Part shown: in pieces, positions 48,022 through 59,262 of the stretch
Position numbering within the stretch: position 1 is the first letter of the stretch
Layout: every line of letters starts with the position of its first letter
From: Acinetobacter sp. A2
GTDB lineage: Bacteria > Pseudomonadota > Gammaproteobacteria > Pseudomonadales > Moraxellaceae
NCBI RefSeq assembly: GCF_012371325.1
Contig: NZ_JAAZQX010000010.1
Coordinates: 17,028 to 81,027 of the forward strand
DNA length: 64,000 bases
Reading direction: 5' to 3'
The notes under the pieces: model-generated
Databases searched by the model: none
What the model saw: the letters and a program-made list of their open reading frames with translations, nothing else
Told to the model about the DNA's origin: nothing
Program-made: the position numbers and the translations under genes

Positions 48022-48041
48022 TCGATTAGATTATGCAGTAC

Positions 48042-48068
48042 AAAAAGAGAGCCTCTGGCTCTCTTTTT
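48042..48068 (+). terminator. Terminator after the alanine-rich lipoprotein
   Basis: AAAAAGAGAGCC, 3-base loop, GGCTCTCTTTTTT. Confidence 0.9.
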
Positions 48069-48390
48069 TATTGCCTGTTTTAAATTACGGACACAATATA
48101 CAAATCGTGGTTTTTTAAAGCATCAGAACAGTTCCACCCCACTTGCAAGTATGTTAGTCAAACCTTTGAAATTCAATCAGAATATTTTCCAAAGTTTATT
48201 AAAGCTACCATCCATTTTGGGCAAGGTAAAATCATCTATTAATTATGTACTACAGAGACAATTGACTATCTAAGCTATTGGTCTTCTTTATAGATTATTT
48301 TAAAAAGTAGGCTAAATGTATTTCAACTCACGCTAGATGCCAGCCTAAACCAAATACAAGTATTAAATATCTAACGCAGAATTAAGACAT
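48069..48390. other. 322-base gap
   Basis: AT-rich sequence between two converging terminators; I see no gene, repeat or RNA. Confidence 0.5.
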
Positions 48391-48416
48391 AAAAAAAAGC
48401 AGATCAATCGATCTGC
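48391..48416 (-). terminator. Terminator overlapping the ihfA stop codon
   Basis: GCAGATC (48399-48405), 4-base loop, GATCTGC (48410-48416), followed on the minus strand by TTTTTTTT. The ihfA stop (48404-48406) lies inside the stem. Confidence 0.88.
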
Positions 48417-48700
48417 TCATTTCCCACACGCTGGCGGAATTTCTGCCCTGCGCGGAATGTGACGACACGGCGTGCTGAAATTGGAATTTCTTCGCCCGTT
48501 TTCGGGTTGCGACCAGGTCGTTGACGTTTATCACGTAACTCGAAGTTGCCAAACCCTGAAAGTTTAACTTGCTCGCCAGAGATCAGTGCTTGGCTGATCT
48601 CATCAAAAAATAACTCGACCATTTGTTTCGCTTCACGGCGGTTTAAACTCGTGAGCTCACTTAAATGATCAGCCATTTCTGCTTTTGTTAATGCTGTCAT
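48404..48700 (-). CDS. ihfA: Integration host factor subunit alpha
   Basis: DNA-bending nucleoid protein, heterodimer with IhfB. 98 residues with [32 protein letters not shown], the PGRNPKTG arm with the intercalating Pro. Overlaps the pheT stop by four bases, the classic pheT-ihfA arrangement. Expressed with pheST. Confidence 0.97.
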   Translation of the reverse strand: MTALTKAEMADHLSELTSLNRREAKQMVELFFDEISQALISGEQVKLSGFGNFELRDKRQRPGRNPKTGEEIPISARRVVTFRAGQKFRQRVGNEQID

Positions 48701-51078
48701 GAAGCCCTCAATGTCGCTTGGTAAGTGTTTTCCAACACTTGCAGAATGTTATCCATACCAGATTTAATTTCAGCATCTTCAAGTGTACGTGTTGGGTGTT
48801 GCCACAACAACGCAAATGCTAAAGAACGCTTGCCTTGTTCAACACCTTGTCCAGTATACACATCGAATAACCAAGTTGAGTCTAACAGCGCTCCACCTGT
48901 TTTTTCAATAAGTTGCTGAATTTCGCTTACATTTATCTTATCACTAATTAAAAGCGCAATATCACGTCTAACCGATGGAAAACGTGATAATTCTGTAAAA
49001 TTAGATACATAAGTTTGCAAAACTGCTGCTTGATCAAGCTCTGCCACCCAAGTAATGCCTAAATCCAACTCATCTTCCAAAGATGGATGTAAACGTCCGA
49101 AGTAACCAATAGACTGACCATTGACCATAATTTCAGCTGACTGACCTGGGTGTAACCATGCACGTTCAGAACGCACATACTCTACCTGCACTCGACCTGC
49201 AGCTAAAATTTCTTCGATATCCCCTTTGAAATCAAAGAAATCCATTGGCTGGGCTTTGGCATGCCAAGATTCTGCTGCTTTCGCACCAACCGCAATCAAG
49301 GCGAAGGTTGGAATTTGTTTTAAATCGTGAATGCTGCTGGCATTTTGATAATCAAAACGTAGACCTAATTCAAAGAAACGTACACGGTTTTGCTGACGAT
49401 TCACGTTGTACTGTACACATGGAATCAAACTAGACAATAAAGTCGAACGCATCACAGCTAAATCACTAGAAATTGGATTTGCCAATGCCAACGGATTTAC
49501 TGCAGGGTTGAGCTGTTTTTCCAATTTTGCATCAGCAAAGCTAAAACTAATCGCTTCTTGGTAACCCAAAGTCACTGCAGTTTGACGTAATTGACCAACC
49601 TCAAATTGGTCTTGATATTTCGCCAATTGCACATCAATCACAGGCAAACTAATTTGGATATTGTCATAACCGTGAATACGTGCGATTTCTTCAATCAGGT
49701 CTTGATAAATCGCCATGTCGAAACGGTGTGATGGCGGTACGACGCTCCACTGACCTTCTGCCTGAACAGTTACTTCACAGCCTAAACGTTTTAAGGCATC
49801 GGCAATGAATGCAGCATCGACACTATAACCAAGCAATTGATCTACCTGTGCCTGATTCAATTCAATTGCAGAACGTGTAGGCAATTGAGCCACTTGTTCT
49901 GCTACTGTAATTGGGCCAAACTCACCACCGGCCAATTCAGCAATAAGCTGTGATGCACGATGCATGGCCAATAATGGCAATTCAAAATCTACACCACGCT
50001 CATAACGCTGTGATGCGTCGGTATGTAAGCCAAAACGACGTGCACGACCCGCAATATGCAACGGTGCAAAGAAAGCAGATTCAAGGAAAATTTCTGTGGT
50101 TTCATCGCTGACTGCAGAAGATAAGCCACCCATAATGCCTGCCATCGCCAAGACTTTTTCGTCATCGGCAATCACCATCACATCTTCTTGCAACTCAACT
50201 TCTTGTTCGTTTAAAAGCACCAGTTTTTCTGCAGCATTCGCCATACGAACTTGAATACCACCTTGCACTTTCGCACCATCAAAGGCATGCATAGGCTGAC
50301 CCAGTTCAATCAGCACATAGTTGGTAATATCCACCAAAATGCTGTGCTGACGAATCCCTGAGCGTGCCAATGCGCGTTCCATCCATTCTGGTGTAGCCGC
50401 TTTGGTATTCACATTTTTAATTACACGACCTAAATAACGTGGGCAACCTTCGGTAAGGCTTTGCACAGTTTTTTCATCGCTAATGGTTGCTGCCACAGCC
50501 TGAATTTCAGGAGTGTTCACAGCCAATTGGTTAATTACCGCAATTTCACGGGCAATACCACGAATACTAAAACAGTCACCACGGTTTGGGGTAATGCTGA
50601 TGTCGATGACATTGTCATCTAAGTCAAGATATTCACGAACATTGACACCTACTGGTGCATCTGCAGGTAATTCCAATAAACCATCAAGTTTATCTTCAAG
50701 GTCAATTTCTGATGCACCGCAGAGCATGCCCTGTGATTCCACACCACGCAATTTACCTTTTTTAATTTTAAAATCGCCAGGTAATACTGCGCCAATCATC
50801 GCTACAGGTGCTTTCATACCTGCGCGTACGTTTGGTGCACCACAAACGATCTGTAATGGCTCGCCTGAACCAATGTTCACAGTAGTCACACGCAAACGGT
50901 CTGCATCAGGGTGCTGTTCAACTGTCAGGACTTCGCCCACAACAACACCTGTAAATGGCTTTGCTGCTGGAGACAAGTCATCCACTTCAAGACCCAACAT
51001 GGTCAATTGATCGGATAGCTTTTCACTATCGATGGCTGGGTTTACCCATGTGCGTAGCCAATTTTCGCTAATTTTCAT
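48697..51078 (-). CDS. pheT: Phenylalanyl-tRNA synthetase subunit beta
   Basis: 793 residues. N-terminal tRNA-binding-like domain ([20 protein letters not shown]), B3/4 editing domain, B5 domain, and C-terminal FDX-ACB anticodon-binding domain ([14 protein letters not shown]). Beta subunit of the alpha2-beta2 enzyme; edits Tyr-tRNA-Phe. 129-base gap to pheS carries a CT-rich repeat. Confidence 0.97.
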   Translation of the reverse strand: MKISENWLRTWVNPAIDSEKLSDQLTMLGLEVDDLSPAAKPFTGVVVGEVLTVEQHPDADRLRVTTVNIGSGEPLQIVCGAPNVRAGMKAPVAMIGAVLPGDFKIKKGKLRGVESQGMLCGASEIDLEDKLDGLLELPADAPVGVNVREYLDLDDNVIDISITPNRGDCFSIRGIAREIAVINQLAVNTPEIQAVAATISDEKTVQSLTEGCPRYLGRVIKNVNTKAATPEWMERALARSGIRQHSILVDITNYVLIELGQPMHAFDGAKVQGGIQVRMANAAEKLVLLNEQEVELQEDVMVIADDEKVLAMAGIMGGLSSAVSDETTEIFLESAFFAPLHIAGRARRFGLHTDASQRYERGVDFELPLLAMHRASQLIAELAGGEFGPITVAEQVAQLPTRSAIELNQAQVDQLLGYSVDAAFIADALKRLGCEVTVQAEGQWSVVPPSHRFDMAIYQDLIEEIARIHGYDNIQISLPVIDVQLAKYQDQFEVGQLRQTAVTLGYQEAISFSFADAKLEKQLNPAVNPLALANPISSDLAVMRSTLLSSLIPCVQYNVNRQQNRVRFFELGLRFDYQNASSIHDLKQIPTFALIAVGAKAAESWHAKAQPMDFFDFKGDIEEILAAGRVQVEYVRSERAWLHPGQSAEIMVNGQSIGYFGRLHPSLEDELDLGITWVAELDQAAVLQTYVSNFTELSRFPSVRRDIALLISDKINVSEIQQLIEKTGGALLDSTWLFDVYTGQGVEQGKRSLAFALLWQHPTRTLEDAEIKSGMDNILQVLENTYQATLRAS

Positions 51079-51108
51079 TTTGTAAAAAACCTATAAATCT
51101 AAATTTTG

Positions 51109-51197
51109 AATCCCCTCTACCTCCTCTTTTCAAAGAAGAAGCACCCTGTGTCATAGATGGACAACCTCTCTCCTTTTAGGAGAGGTCAGGGAGAGGT
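51109..51197. repeat. CT-rich intergenic repeat between pheS and pheT
   Basis: Contains CTCTCC, 5-base loop, GGAGAG (51168-51184) and a second GAGAGG, so it can fold as a hairpin within the pheST transcript. Its CT-rich character resembles 29430-29482, suggesting a dispersed repeat. Confidence 0.4.
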
Positions 51198-51207
51198 ATA
51201 AATTCGT

Positions 51208-52248
<1,041 letters not shown>

Positions 52249-52348
52249 TTAGTTGCTTTGATGAAGCTTCGATGCAATGAAAATTAGATTAGCATCCTGA
52301 AATATAAAAAGTATAAGATAAAGCCAATCACCATGAGATCTCAACATT

Positions 52349-53368
52349 ATGGCGCTCGATGAAATTTGGAAACAACAACTCGCCCTTGTGACTTACGGCA
52401 ATGAATTTTTGGCTCAGGATTTAAGTTTTAATCATTGGTTAAAGCATCACATTTTTAACCAGCATCAAATTCAGTTTCGTGATTTATTATCGCAACATCT
52501 ATTGGCACAGCATTTTCAAATTTGGTTAGAATATCTCAAACAACAAGGTGTTCAACGCCTCAGTTTGCACAGTTCTAGCATTTTAAACGACGAAAAAAAT
52601 CCAAATCCAAATGTTGAACTCCTACCTTTTTCACATTTTATTGTGAGTCATGAAACACAGCACAAACATGCTTGGATTTTTGGCAAAGAACTTGCCGAAT
52701 GGTACAGCGCAGAACAAGACTATATTGCACCTGTGACCCAACAAAGTGAACTTCGTCAGGAAGTCATGTGGCGTTATCAGTTAAATCACAAACTCGCCAA
52801 ACAGCTTGATGCAGATTTTACAGCACCCAATTGGGATGAAATTGATCACTTTATTCGCACAGAATTGTTGCAAAATAACTTTGCTACAGACTTCACTCCA
52901 CCTGAACCATCACAGCCCTATTTAGGAACAGATGCGACTGTTGATTTTCCGCAAGTGCATGCTTTGACTGTCATTCCAGCCGATTATCCGGCAGATTATG
53001 CCCACGACATGCTGCATTGTTTAGAGGCGCTAGATCAGCACATTCAAAATAAAATACAGCATCCTTATCATGCAGATGGCACTGAATTTGAGCCAAGAGA
53101 ACAGCTCAATTTACGCCATTTTTCACAAAAAATTGATGATTTACATGCCAAATTCATTACCAAAGTGGCTAATCATTATCAGACTGCCCGACTCACGCCC
53201 GTACAAACTCCCGACCCATTTACAAATACATCTACACCGCCTGCAAGCACAATGTCGACTCCCTCACCTAAACACCCTGCATCCCATAAAGTCGGTGCAT
53301 CTGCGGTAATTAAACTGATTTTAATTACCGTGGTAATTTGTGCTGCGGCTTACTATTTTGGCTTATAA
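52349..53368 (+). CDS. Uncharacterised tail-anchored protein
   Basis: 339 residues, no family recognised. A soluble body of aromatic- and Gln/His-rich helices (for example NHWLKHHIFNQHQIQF and HKHAWIFGKELAEWY) is followed by a Pro/Thr/Ser-rich linker at about residues 280-312 and a single C-terminal helix (AVIKLILITVVICAAAYYFGL), a tail-anchor layout. The Asp/His-rich segment HYPADYAHDMLHCLEALDQ-like region (about 215-235) may bind metal, but this is speculation. It lies on the opposite strand from rplT and pheS and splits that block. Confidence 0.65.
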   Translation: MALDEIWKQQLALVTYGNEFLAQDLSFNHWLKHHIFNQHQIQFRDLLSQHLLAQHFQIWLEYLKQQGVQRLSLHSSSILNDEKNPNPNVELLPFSHFIVSHETQHKHAWIFGKELAEWYSAEQDYIAPVTQQSELRQEVMWRYQLNHKLAKQLDADFTAPNWDEIDHFIRTELLQNNFATDFTPPEPSQPYLGTDATVDFPQVHALTVIPADYPADYAHDMLHCLEALDQHIQNKIQHPYHADGTEFEPREQLNLRHFSQKIDDLHAKFITKVANHYQTARLTPVQTPDPFTNTSTPPASTMSTPSPKHPASHKVGASAVIKLILITVVICAAAYYFGL

Positions 53369-53389
53369 GCCAGTCATAAATTTTGAGCA

Positions 53390-53420
53390 TAAAAAAAGAC
53401 CGCAAATGCGGTCTTCTTTT
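53390..53420. terminator. Bidirectional terminator, rplT side
   Basis: AAGACCGC, 4-base loop, GCGGTCTT, with A and T runs. Serves rplT (minus) and the 339-residue gene (plus). Confidence 0.88.
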
Positions 53421-53435
53421 TAGTCTTAAAAAGAC

Positions 53436-53795
53436 TTATGCAGCTAATGCATCTTTAGCTTTTGAAGCTAAAGCAGCAAATGCAACTGCGTCATGCATAG
53501 CGATGTCAGCAAGTACGCGACGGTCGATAATCACTTGAGCTTTTTTCAAGCCAGCAATCATACGGCTGTACGATAAACCATTTTGACGAGCACCCGCATT
53601 GATACGCGCAATCCATAAAGCACGGAATTGACGTTTCTTTTGACGACGGTCACGGTAAGCGTATTGACCTGCTTTGATTACCGCTTGGAACGCTACGCGA
53701 TATACGCGTGAACGAGCGCCATAGTAACCTTTAGCACGAGCAAGAATTTTTTTATGACGGCGATGAGCCTGTACACCACGTTTTACACGAGCCAT
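53436..53795 (-). CDS. rplT: 50S ribosomal protein L20
   Basis: 119 residues. [30 protein letters not shown] is the conserved N-terminal extension, and [20 protein letters not shown] the globular core. Assembly protein and, in E. coli and Firmicutes, autoregulator of rpmI-rplT. 11 bases after rpmI. Confidence 0.98.
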   Translation of the reverse strand: MARVKRGVQAHRRHKKILARAKGYYGARSRVYRVAFQAVIKAGQYAYRDRRQKKRQFRALWIARINAGARQNGLSYSRMIAGLKKAQVIIDRRVLADIAMHDAVAFAALASKAKDALAA

Positions 53796-53806
53796 TTATA
53801 ATCTCC

Positions 53807-54001
53807 TTAGATGTATGGGCACATAGCACGAACAGCAGCAACGTCACTCACGTGAACCATTACACAGCCGCGCAATTGACGGATACGTTTAGCAGATTTT
53901 TTGGTCAAAATGTGGCGTTTGAACGCTTGTTTACGCTTGAAACCGTTAGCAGTCGCTTTAAAACGTTTAGCTGCACCACGGCGAGTTTTTAACTTAGCCA
54001 T
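53807..54001 (-). CDS. rpmI: 50S ribosomal protein L35
   Basis: 64 residues starting [20 protein letters not shown], with the conserved [20 protein letters not shown] lies five bases before the ATG at 54001; the frame upstream is leader, not protein. infC is not directly upstream here, unlike in E. coli, so rpmI has its own leader. Confidence 0.97.
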   Translation of the reverse strand: MAKLKTRRGAAKRFKATANGFKRKQAFKRHILTKKSAKRIRQLRGCVMVHVSDVAAVRAMCPYI

Positions 54002-54339
54002 AACAACCTCTTTAAACACCTGTTCGGCACGTCTGCACCATTGCAAAAACGACCTGCAGGTAAGGGAGCGAGTATTCTAAAGCATCTCTGCTCAAAACAA
54101 AAGCATCTTGGTTAAATAAATAATTGTGTTTCTTCTGCTTAACAGGTAGCTGCCTATTCTCCCCCGTACACCGCAAATTGTGTCTTGCTATACAAAATTT
54201 AGTTCAAAGCAAACTTTGCTCAATCGGTACATACAATATCTTATTAAAATTGATCATTCTGACTAGATTTTCTCTTGCGATTACCACAATTTACATCAAT
54301 ACTTCGCATCGGCTTGTGTTCGATAAAAAGACCGTAAAA
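54002..54339 (-). promoter_or_regulatory. rpmI-rplT leader and 338-base gap to the TonB-like gene
   Basis: On the minus strand a TAGAAT -10 (54074-54079) with a weak -35 gives a leader of about 65 bases to rpmI. The leader holds a palindrome ACCTGCAGGT (54052-54061) and a second ACCTG (54018-54022) that could pair with its CAGGT half across a TGCA-TGCA hairpin. This might be an L20-type autoregulatory fold, not proven. The remaining 54124-54339 is AT-rich upstream sequence of the TonB-like gene. Confidence 0.35.
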
Positions 54340-55101
54340 ATGATCAAACAATCTTTGTGTTTCTCCCTCTTGCTTGGCCTTGCAACATCACCTATTTATG
54401 CCAAGCAGGCGCAGTCGGTTCCAACTAAAACCAATCTACAGGTTCAAAAAAGTGCAGCCCTACCCGCGCATTTAACGACCCGTTTGGCGTGGCGTTCTTT
54501 CCCGCAACCACAATATAAAAATGAAGACCTGAATCAACAAAACCGCGCAGCGATTGTACGTATTCATGCTGATGAAACAGGTAAAATCCGTCAAGCCACA
54601 ATTCAGGAAAGTACTGGGCTTAAAAAGCTCGATAACATCTTGCTTCAAGCAGTACGTGCCGCAGAAATTCAGCCGCATTATGTAGATGATACTGCGGTCG
54701 CAACAATTGGTTTTCAAAGCTTTAATTTAAGATTTCAGGATAATTCATCTGAAGATTGTCATTTTGCCTTTGAATCTAAAAACTGGTTAGCACAGCAACA
54801 ACAGCAAAAAGTTGCTTTTCAGTATCGCAGTCAGCCACAGCTCAACTTAAGTGCAGATGCACTAAAAGATCACTCACGCACCGTGAAATTTCAATTTAAA
54901 GTAAATAAGCACGGGCAAGTAAAAACCGCAAAAATCAGCAAAGGTTCTGGTCAGTATGCGCTTGATCAACAGGTGTTAGCTGCTGTTAAAAGCGCACAAG
55001 TTGAAGTACCACGTAAATTTTGGCTATACAAAAAGTCAAAATTGAAAGATGAAATTTACTTTGATTTAAATACTTGTGATGGATGGACTACTCAAGAATA
55101 A
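54340..55101 (+). CDS. Exported protein with two TonB C-terminal-like domains
   Basis: 253 residues with a cleavable signal peptide (MIKQSLCFSLLLGLATSPIYA). The mature part has two TonB-C-like units: residues 60-130 (NRAAIVRIHADETGKIRQATI, ESTGLKKLDNILLQAVRAAEI) and about 180-245 (VKFQFKVNKHGQVKTAKI, SGQYALDQQVLAAVKSAQV). There is no N-terminal membrane anchor of the TonB type and no long Pro-rich spacer, so it is probably soluble in the periplasm. Function unknown. The ATG at 54340 precedes the signal peptide; a longer frame from 54124 lacks support. Confidence 0.75.
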   Translation: MIKQSLCFSLLLGLATSPIYAKQAQSVPTKTNLQVQKSAALPAHLTTRLAWRSFPQPQYKNEDLNQQNRAAIVRIHADETGKIRQATIQESTGLKKLDNILLQAVRAAEIQPHYVDDTAVATIGFQSFNLRFQDNSSEDCHFAFESKNWLAQQQQQKVAFQYRSQPQLNLSADALKDHSRTVKFQFKVNKHGQVKTAKISKGSGQYALDQQVLAAVKSAQVEVPRKFWLYKKSKLKDEIYFDLNTCDGWTTQE

Positions 55102-55117
55102 CAGCCATCATTCAACG

Positions 55118-55546
55118 TTAGACCCAAGTATAAGCAACATAAATAAACAAATAACGCCCGATTTTGGCCAGACTGACCATCAACACAAAACGGGCAAAGT
55201 TTTCTTTCATCAGGCCTGCAATAAGGGTAATCGGATCACCAATAATAGGCACCCAACTGAGCAACAAAGACCAAAATCCAAATTTGGCGTAGGTACGCTG
55301 TGCCTTTTCAAGTTGTGTAGCCGAAACAGGAAACCACTTTTTATTTTTATAATGCTCCAGACGTAGTCCCAAATACCAGTTCACACAAGAGCCTAAAATA
55401 TTTCCTAAACTCGCAACAGTAATCAGCCATATAGGTGCATAGCGGCCTTCAAATAACAGTCCAAGTAATACCGCTTCAGATTGTAGTGGTAATAACGTGG
55501 CAGCACCAAAGGCAGATAGGAATAAACCCAGCAGCGACCAAGCCAT
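55118..55546 (-). CDS. yqaA: YqaA family (DedA-like, SNARE-associated domain) membrane protein
   Basis: 142 residues, four to five helices. The family motif FLSAFGAATLLPLQSEAVL and the C-terminal pattern FGFWSLLLSWVPIIGDPITLIAGLM are VTT-domain signatures (G-x-x-x-G/V-P-x-x-G-D). Likely lipid scramblase- or flippase-like function inferred from the DedA family. Start ATG at 55546. It follows the 94-residue gene by about seven bases. Confidence 0.85.
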   Translation of the reverse strand: MAWSLLGLFLSAFGAATLLPLQSEAVLLGLLFEGRYAPIWLITVASLGNILGSCVNWYLGLRLEHYKNKKWFPVSATQLEKAQRTYAKFGFWSLLLSWVPIIGDPITLIAGLMKENFARFVLMVSLAKIGRYLFIYVAYTWV

Positions 55547-55553
55547 CAAAAAA

Positions 55554-55838
55554 TTAAAGCCTTAAAGCCTGTTTGGTTTTACGGTATTCTATGTTTGCCC
55601 AAATAATACACAATAGAATCAAAACCGCACGTGCCCATGTATAACGTTGAGTGATCGGTTCAATTGCAGCACGTAACACTTGTTGATCTGTACTATTTAA
55701 AGTACTAATCAAGTTTTGCACATGAAATGCTTCTGCCACAAAAAGCATGAGGCAACTCACGATTCCAATAATAATGCTCCAATATACTTTGGCATTATTT
55801 TCAACAATTTTGGTGAAGTTGAGAAAAAATTCTTGCAT
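55554..55838 (-). CDS. Small membrane protein, unknown
   Basis: 94 residues with two hydrophobic segments (about 19-40 and 66-82) joined by a linker with DQQVLRAAIEPITQRYTWAR. No family recognised. It lies between the GST and yqaA genes on the same strand and is probably cotranscribed with yqaA. Confidence 0.6.
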   Translation of the reverse strand: MQEFFLNFTKIVENNAKVYWSIIIGIVSCLMLFVAEAFHVQNLISTLNSTDQQVLRAAIEPITQRYTWARAVLILLCIIWANIEYRKTKQALRL

Positions 55839-55912
55839 AACACATCCAATAAAAAAGCCACCTGAAAATTATGTCTCATCAGGTGGCTGAGCATCTTAGC
55901 ATAAAACTTGTT

Positions 55913-56530
55913 TTAAACTTGAATACTCAATGCCTTCTGCACCGCAGGTCGTGCTGTTAAACGTGTAACGTAATCTTTCACGTACGGAAAATCTTCTAAG
56001 TTGATACTTTGCCATTCATGGCTTAATGCCCACGGTAAAATAGCCATATCTGCAATTGAATACTCACCTGCCACAAACTTTTGCCCAGTTAATTGCTTAT
56101 TCAATACCCCATATAAACGCTTGGACTCATTAATATAACGTTCAATTGCATAAGGAATTTTTTCAGGCGCATAGCGGTTAAAGTGATGATTTTGCCCCAG
56201 CATTGGGCCAAAGCCACCCATTTGCCACATAAGCCATTGCTCCACTTCTACCCGCTCTTGCTCATCGGTTGGGTAGAACATACCTGTTTTACGCCCAAGA
56301 TATTGCAAAATTGCACCCGACTCAAATACAGAAATTGGCTCACCACGCGGTCCTTGCTGATCTACGATGGCAGGAATTTTATTATTTGGTGAAATTTTCA
56401 AAAAGTCTGGCTGGAACTGATCATTTTCCGAAATATTGATGGGGAAAATTTGATATTCCAAACCCATTTCTTCCAGTGCGATGGTAATTTTGTGACCGTT
56501 GGGCGTACCCCAATAATAAAGATCAATCAT
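55913..56530 (-). CDS. yfcG: Glutathione S-transferase, YfcG-like disulfide oxidoreductase
   Basis: 205 residues. N-terminal thioredoxin-like domain TPNGHKITIALEEMGLEY and ISPNNKIPAIVDQQ, then the all-helical domain with MLGQNHHFNRYAPEKIPYAIERY, matching YfcG. YfcG has disulfide-bond reductase activity with glutathione. Start at 56530; the preceding region is not ribosome-binding-rich but the ATG fits homologs. Confidence 0.9.
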   Translation of the reverse strand: MIDLYYWGTPNGHKITIALEEMGLEYQIFPINISENDQFQPDFLKISPNNKIPAIVDQQGPRGEPISVFESGAILQYLGRKTGMFYPTDEQERVEVEQWLMWQMGGFGPMLGQNHHFNRYAPEKIPYAIERYINESKRLYGVLNKQLTGQKFVAGEYSIADMAILPWALSHEWQSINLEDFPYVKDYVTRLTARPAVQKALSIQV

Positions 56531-56728
56531 GTTCTATCCTTCACTATTTTTTACTTTTGGGTGGGCATTATTTTGCTGCGAATTCATTTATAGCATGTTT
56601 TACTTTGCTATTGCGCTCTGTACTGTAGAGATTTTTGCTGACTTAACCTGCCTTGCTCCATACAATTTGATGCTTTAATTTTGATGTACCTTATAAATAG
56701 GAATCAATACAATTTTTCTTCCAGGCAT

Positions 56729-56761
56729 AAAAAAAGCACTGCGATGCTGCAGTGCTTTTTT
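56729..56761. terminator. Terminator after infC
   Basis: AAAAGCACTGC, 6-base loop, GCAGTGCTTTT, T-tracts both ways. This is the 3' end of the thrS-infC transcript; rpmI is therefore not on it. Confidence 0.9.
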
Positions 56762-56776
56762 CAGTTCAAGATGAGG

Positions 56777-57325
56777 TTACTTTTTCTTTTTCGGTCCAAG
56801 TAACATACCCATTTGACGACCTTCCATTTTTGGTGCTTGTTCAACTACACCATATTCGGTTACATCTGCTTCAACTTTTTGCAATTGAGCCAAACCTAAC
56901 TGTTGGTGAGCCATTTCACGACCACGGAAGCGTAAAGTGATTTTTACCTTGTTCCCTTCTTCAAGGAATTTGATAATTGCACGTAATTTTACGTTGTAAT
57001 CACCAACATCAGTCGCAGGGCGGAGTTTGATTTCTTTCACCTGTACTTGATGCTGTTTTTTCTTCGCTTCTTTCTGCTTTTGCTTTAGATCAAACAAATG
57101 CTTGTTAAAGTCCATGATTTTACAAACTGGTGGTTCGGCATTTGCCACAATTTCCACCAAATCAAGGTCTACGCTTTCGGCTGCACGCAATGCATCAGCT
57201 AAGCTTACAATCCCTTTTTGCTCACCATTTTCGTCTACAAGACGGACTTCTTTTGCACGAATTTCATCATTCAAAGCAGGACGGTTAGATTTTCCGCCCT
57301 GTTGATTACGGTCAGGCTGTTTAAT
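56777..57325 (-). CDS. infC: Translation initiation factor IF-3, AUU start
   Basis: 182 residues. The first codon is ATT at 57325 (ATT AAA CAG CCT GAC CGT), six bases after the thrS stop and behind GGAG at the end of thrS. A TTG at 57274 would remove 17 residues and is less likely. IF-3 discriminates start codons, and in E. coli infC is controlled by its AUU start, which this sequence keeps. The N domain runs from [20 protein letters not shown] to about residue 90, the C domain ends with [14 protein letters not shown]. Confidence 0.95.
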   Translation of the reverse strand: MKQPDRNQQGGKSNRPALNDEIRAKEVRLVDENGEQKGIVSLADALRAAESVDLDLVEIVANAEPPVCKIMDFNKHLFDLKQKQKEAKKKQHQVQVKEIKLRPATDVGDYNVKLRAIIKFLEEGNKVKITLRFRGREMAHQQLGLAQLQKVEADVTEYGVVEQAPKMEGRQMGMLLGPKKKK

Positions 57326-57330
57326 CGCTG

Positions 57331-59253
57331 TTACTCCACAATATACCGGCCGCGTTCTGCGACGGCTGTTTTCACTAGGTCAATGAAAGCATCAATTGAC
57401 ATAGTACCCAAATTTGTTCCTGAGCGAGTACGCACGTTTACAGTACCCTCTTCCACTTCACGGTCCCCAAGTACCAATAAATATGGAATACGCTCTAATG
57501 TACGCTCACGAATCTTAAAGCCGATTTTCTCATTTCTCAAGTCAGAAATAGCACGAATACCGTTTTCTTTAAGTTTTGCGACGACCTGTTCACTTGCAGC
57601 AGCTTGTGAATCTGTAATATTCATCACACAAGCTTGCACTGGCGCTAACCATGGTGGCATAAAGCCTGCATAGTGCTCAATAAGTATACCAATAAATCGC
57701 TCAAAACTGCCAAGAATTGCGCGGTGCAACATTACAGGCTGATCACGATCATTGTCTTCAGTGACATAAGATGCCTCTAAACGTTCAGGCAAGTTAAAGT
57801 CACATTGAATTGTACCACATTGCCACACACGACCTAAGCAGTCTTTGAGTGAGAATTCAATTTTCGGACCGTAGAACGCGCCTTCGCCCGGTTGTAACTC
57901 CCATTCCAAACCTGCAGCATCTAAAGCATCTGCCAAAGATTTTTCTGCCATATCCCACAGTGCATCATCGCCTACACGTTTTTCAGGACGTGTAGATAGC
58001 TTCATTTGCACATCTTCAAAACCGAAGTCTTTATAAACATCTAAAGTCAGTTGAATGAAGTCTGCAACTTCAGGCCCAATTTGTTCTTTGGTACAGAAAA
58101 TGTGTGCATCGTCTTGAGTAAAGCCACGTACACGCATAATGCCGTGCAATGAACCCGATGGCTCATTACGGTGACATGAACCAAATTCTGCCAGACGAAT
58201 TGGCAAATCACGATACGACTTTAGCCCTTGGTTAAAGACTTGTACGTGACATGGGCAGTTCATTGGTTTTACTGCATAGTTACGGTTTTCAGAATGGGTA
58301 GTGAACATGTTATCTGCATAGTTGGCAGCATGTCCTGATTTTTCCCATAAGGTGAAATCGACCACTTGCGGGGTGCGAATTTCTAAGTAACCATTTTCTT
58401 GCTGTACTTTACGCATGTATTGCTCAAGTACTTGATAAATCGTCCAGCCATTTGGATGCCAGAACACCATACCTGGTGCTTCTTCCTGCATGTGGAACAA
58501 GTCTAATGCTTTACCAATTTTACGGTGGTCGCGCTTTTCAGCTTCTTCAATACGTTTGATGTAGGCTGCAAGCTGCTTTTTGTCTGCCCAAGCCGTACCA
58601 TAAATACGTTGTAACTGTTCGTTTTTCGCATCTCCGCGCCAGTAAGCACCCGAGATTTTGGTCAATTTAAATGATTTTAAGAATTTAGTGTTCGGTACGT
58701 GTGGACCACGACACATATCCAAATAGTCTTGGTGATAGTACAAGCCCATTTGGGTTTCGTTTGGCATATCTGCAATCAAACGTAATTTATATTCTTCGCC
58801 ACGTGCGGTAAATTCTGCAATCACTTCATCACGCGGGGTCATTTTTTTCACGACATCATAGTCTTGGTCGATGAGCTTTTTCATGCGCTCTTCGATAGCA
58901 GCCAAGTCATCTAAGGTAAATGGACGTGGCATCCAGATGTCGTAGTAGAAACCTTCTTCAATAACAGGACCAATCACCATTTTTGCTTCTGGGAAAAGCT
59001 GCTTTACAGCATGCCCTACCAAGTGCGCACATGAGTGACGGATAATTTCTACGCCTTCTTCATCTTTTGGCGTGATAATTTGTAAGGTTGCATCTTCGGT
59101 GATTAAATCACAAGCATCTACCAAACGGTCATTGACGCGTCCAGCAACTGTATTTTTGGCAAGACCTGGACCGATGCTTTGAGCAACTTCCATCACAGAT
59201 ACGGCTTGATCAAACTGTTTTTGATCGCCATTTGGCAAAGTGATAATAGGCAT
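57331..59253 (-). CDS. thrS: Threonyl-tRNA synthetase
   Basis: 640 residues. TGS domain (1-61), editing domain with [16 protein letters not shown] and [15 protein letters not shown] region, catalytic core with [22 protein letters not shown] and [20 protein letters not shown], and a C-terminal anticodon-binding domain. In E. coli ThrRS also represses its own mRNA; the leader here has the matching structure (59263-59329). The AAGGA box lies nine bases before the ATG. Confidence 0.98.
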   Translation of the reverse strand: MPIITLPNGDQKQFDQAVSVMEVAQSIGPGLAKNTVAGRVNDRLVDACDLITEDATLQIITPKDEEGVEIIRHSCAHLVGHAVKQLFPEAKMVIGPVIEEGFYYDIWMPRPFTLDDLAAIEERMKKLIDQDYDVVKKMTPRDEVIAEFTARGEEYKLRLIADMPNETQMGLYYHQDYLDMCRGPHVPNTKFLKSFKLTKISGAYWRGDAKNEQLQRIYGTAWADKKQLAAYIKRIEEAEKRDHRKIGKALDLFHMQEEAPGMVFWHPNGWTIYQVLEQYMRKVQQENGYLEIRTPQVVDFTLWEKSGHAANYADNMFTTHSENRNYAVKPMNCPCHVQVFNQGLKSYRDLPIRLAEFGSCHRNEPSGSLHGIMRVRGFTQDDAHIFCTKEQIGPEVADFIQLTLDVYKDFGFEDVQMKLSTRPEKRVGDDALWDMAEKSLADALDAAGLEWELQPGEGAFYGPKIEFSLKDCLGRVWQCGTIQCDFNLPERLEASYVTEDNDRDQPVMLHRAILGSFERFIGILIEHYAGFMPPWLAPVQACVMNITDSQAAASEQVVAKLKENGIRAISDLRNEKIGFKIRERTLERIPYLLVLGDREVEEGTVNVRTRSGTNLGTMSIDAFIDLVKTAVAERGRYIVE

Positions 59254-59262
59254 AGATAAAAA

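Noticed and set aside
57331..59253. T-box or riboswitch control of thrS
   Set aside because: The leader lacks the T-box sequence and a competing terminator; the anticodon-arm mimic fits ThrRS self-repression as in gammaproteobacteria instead.
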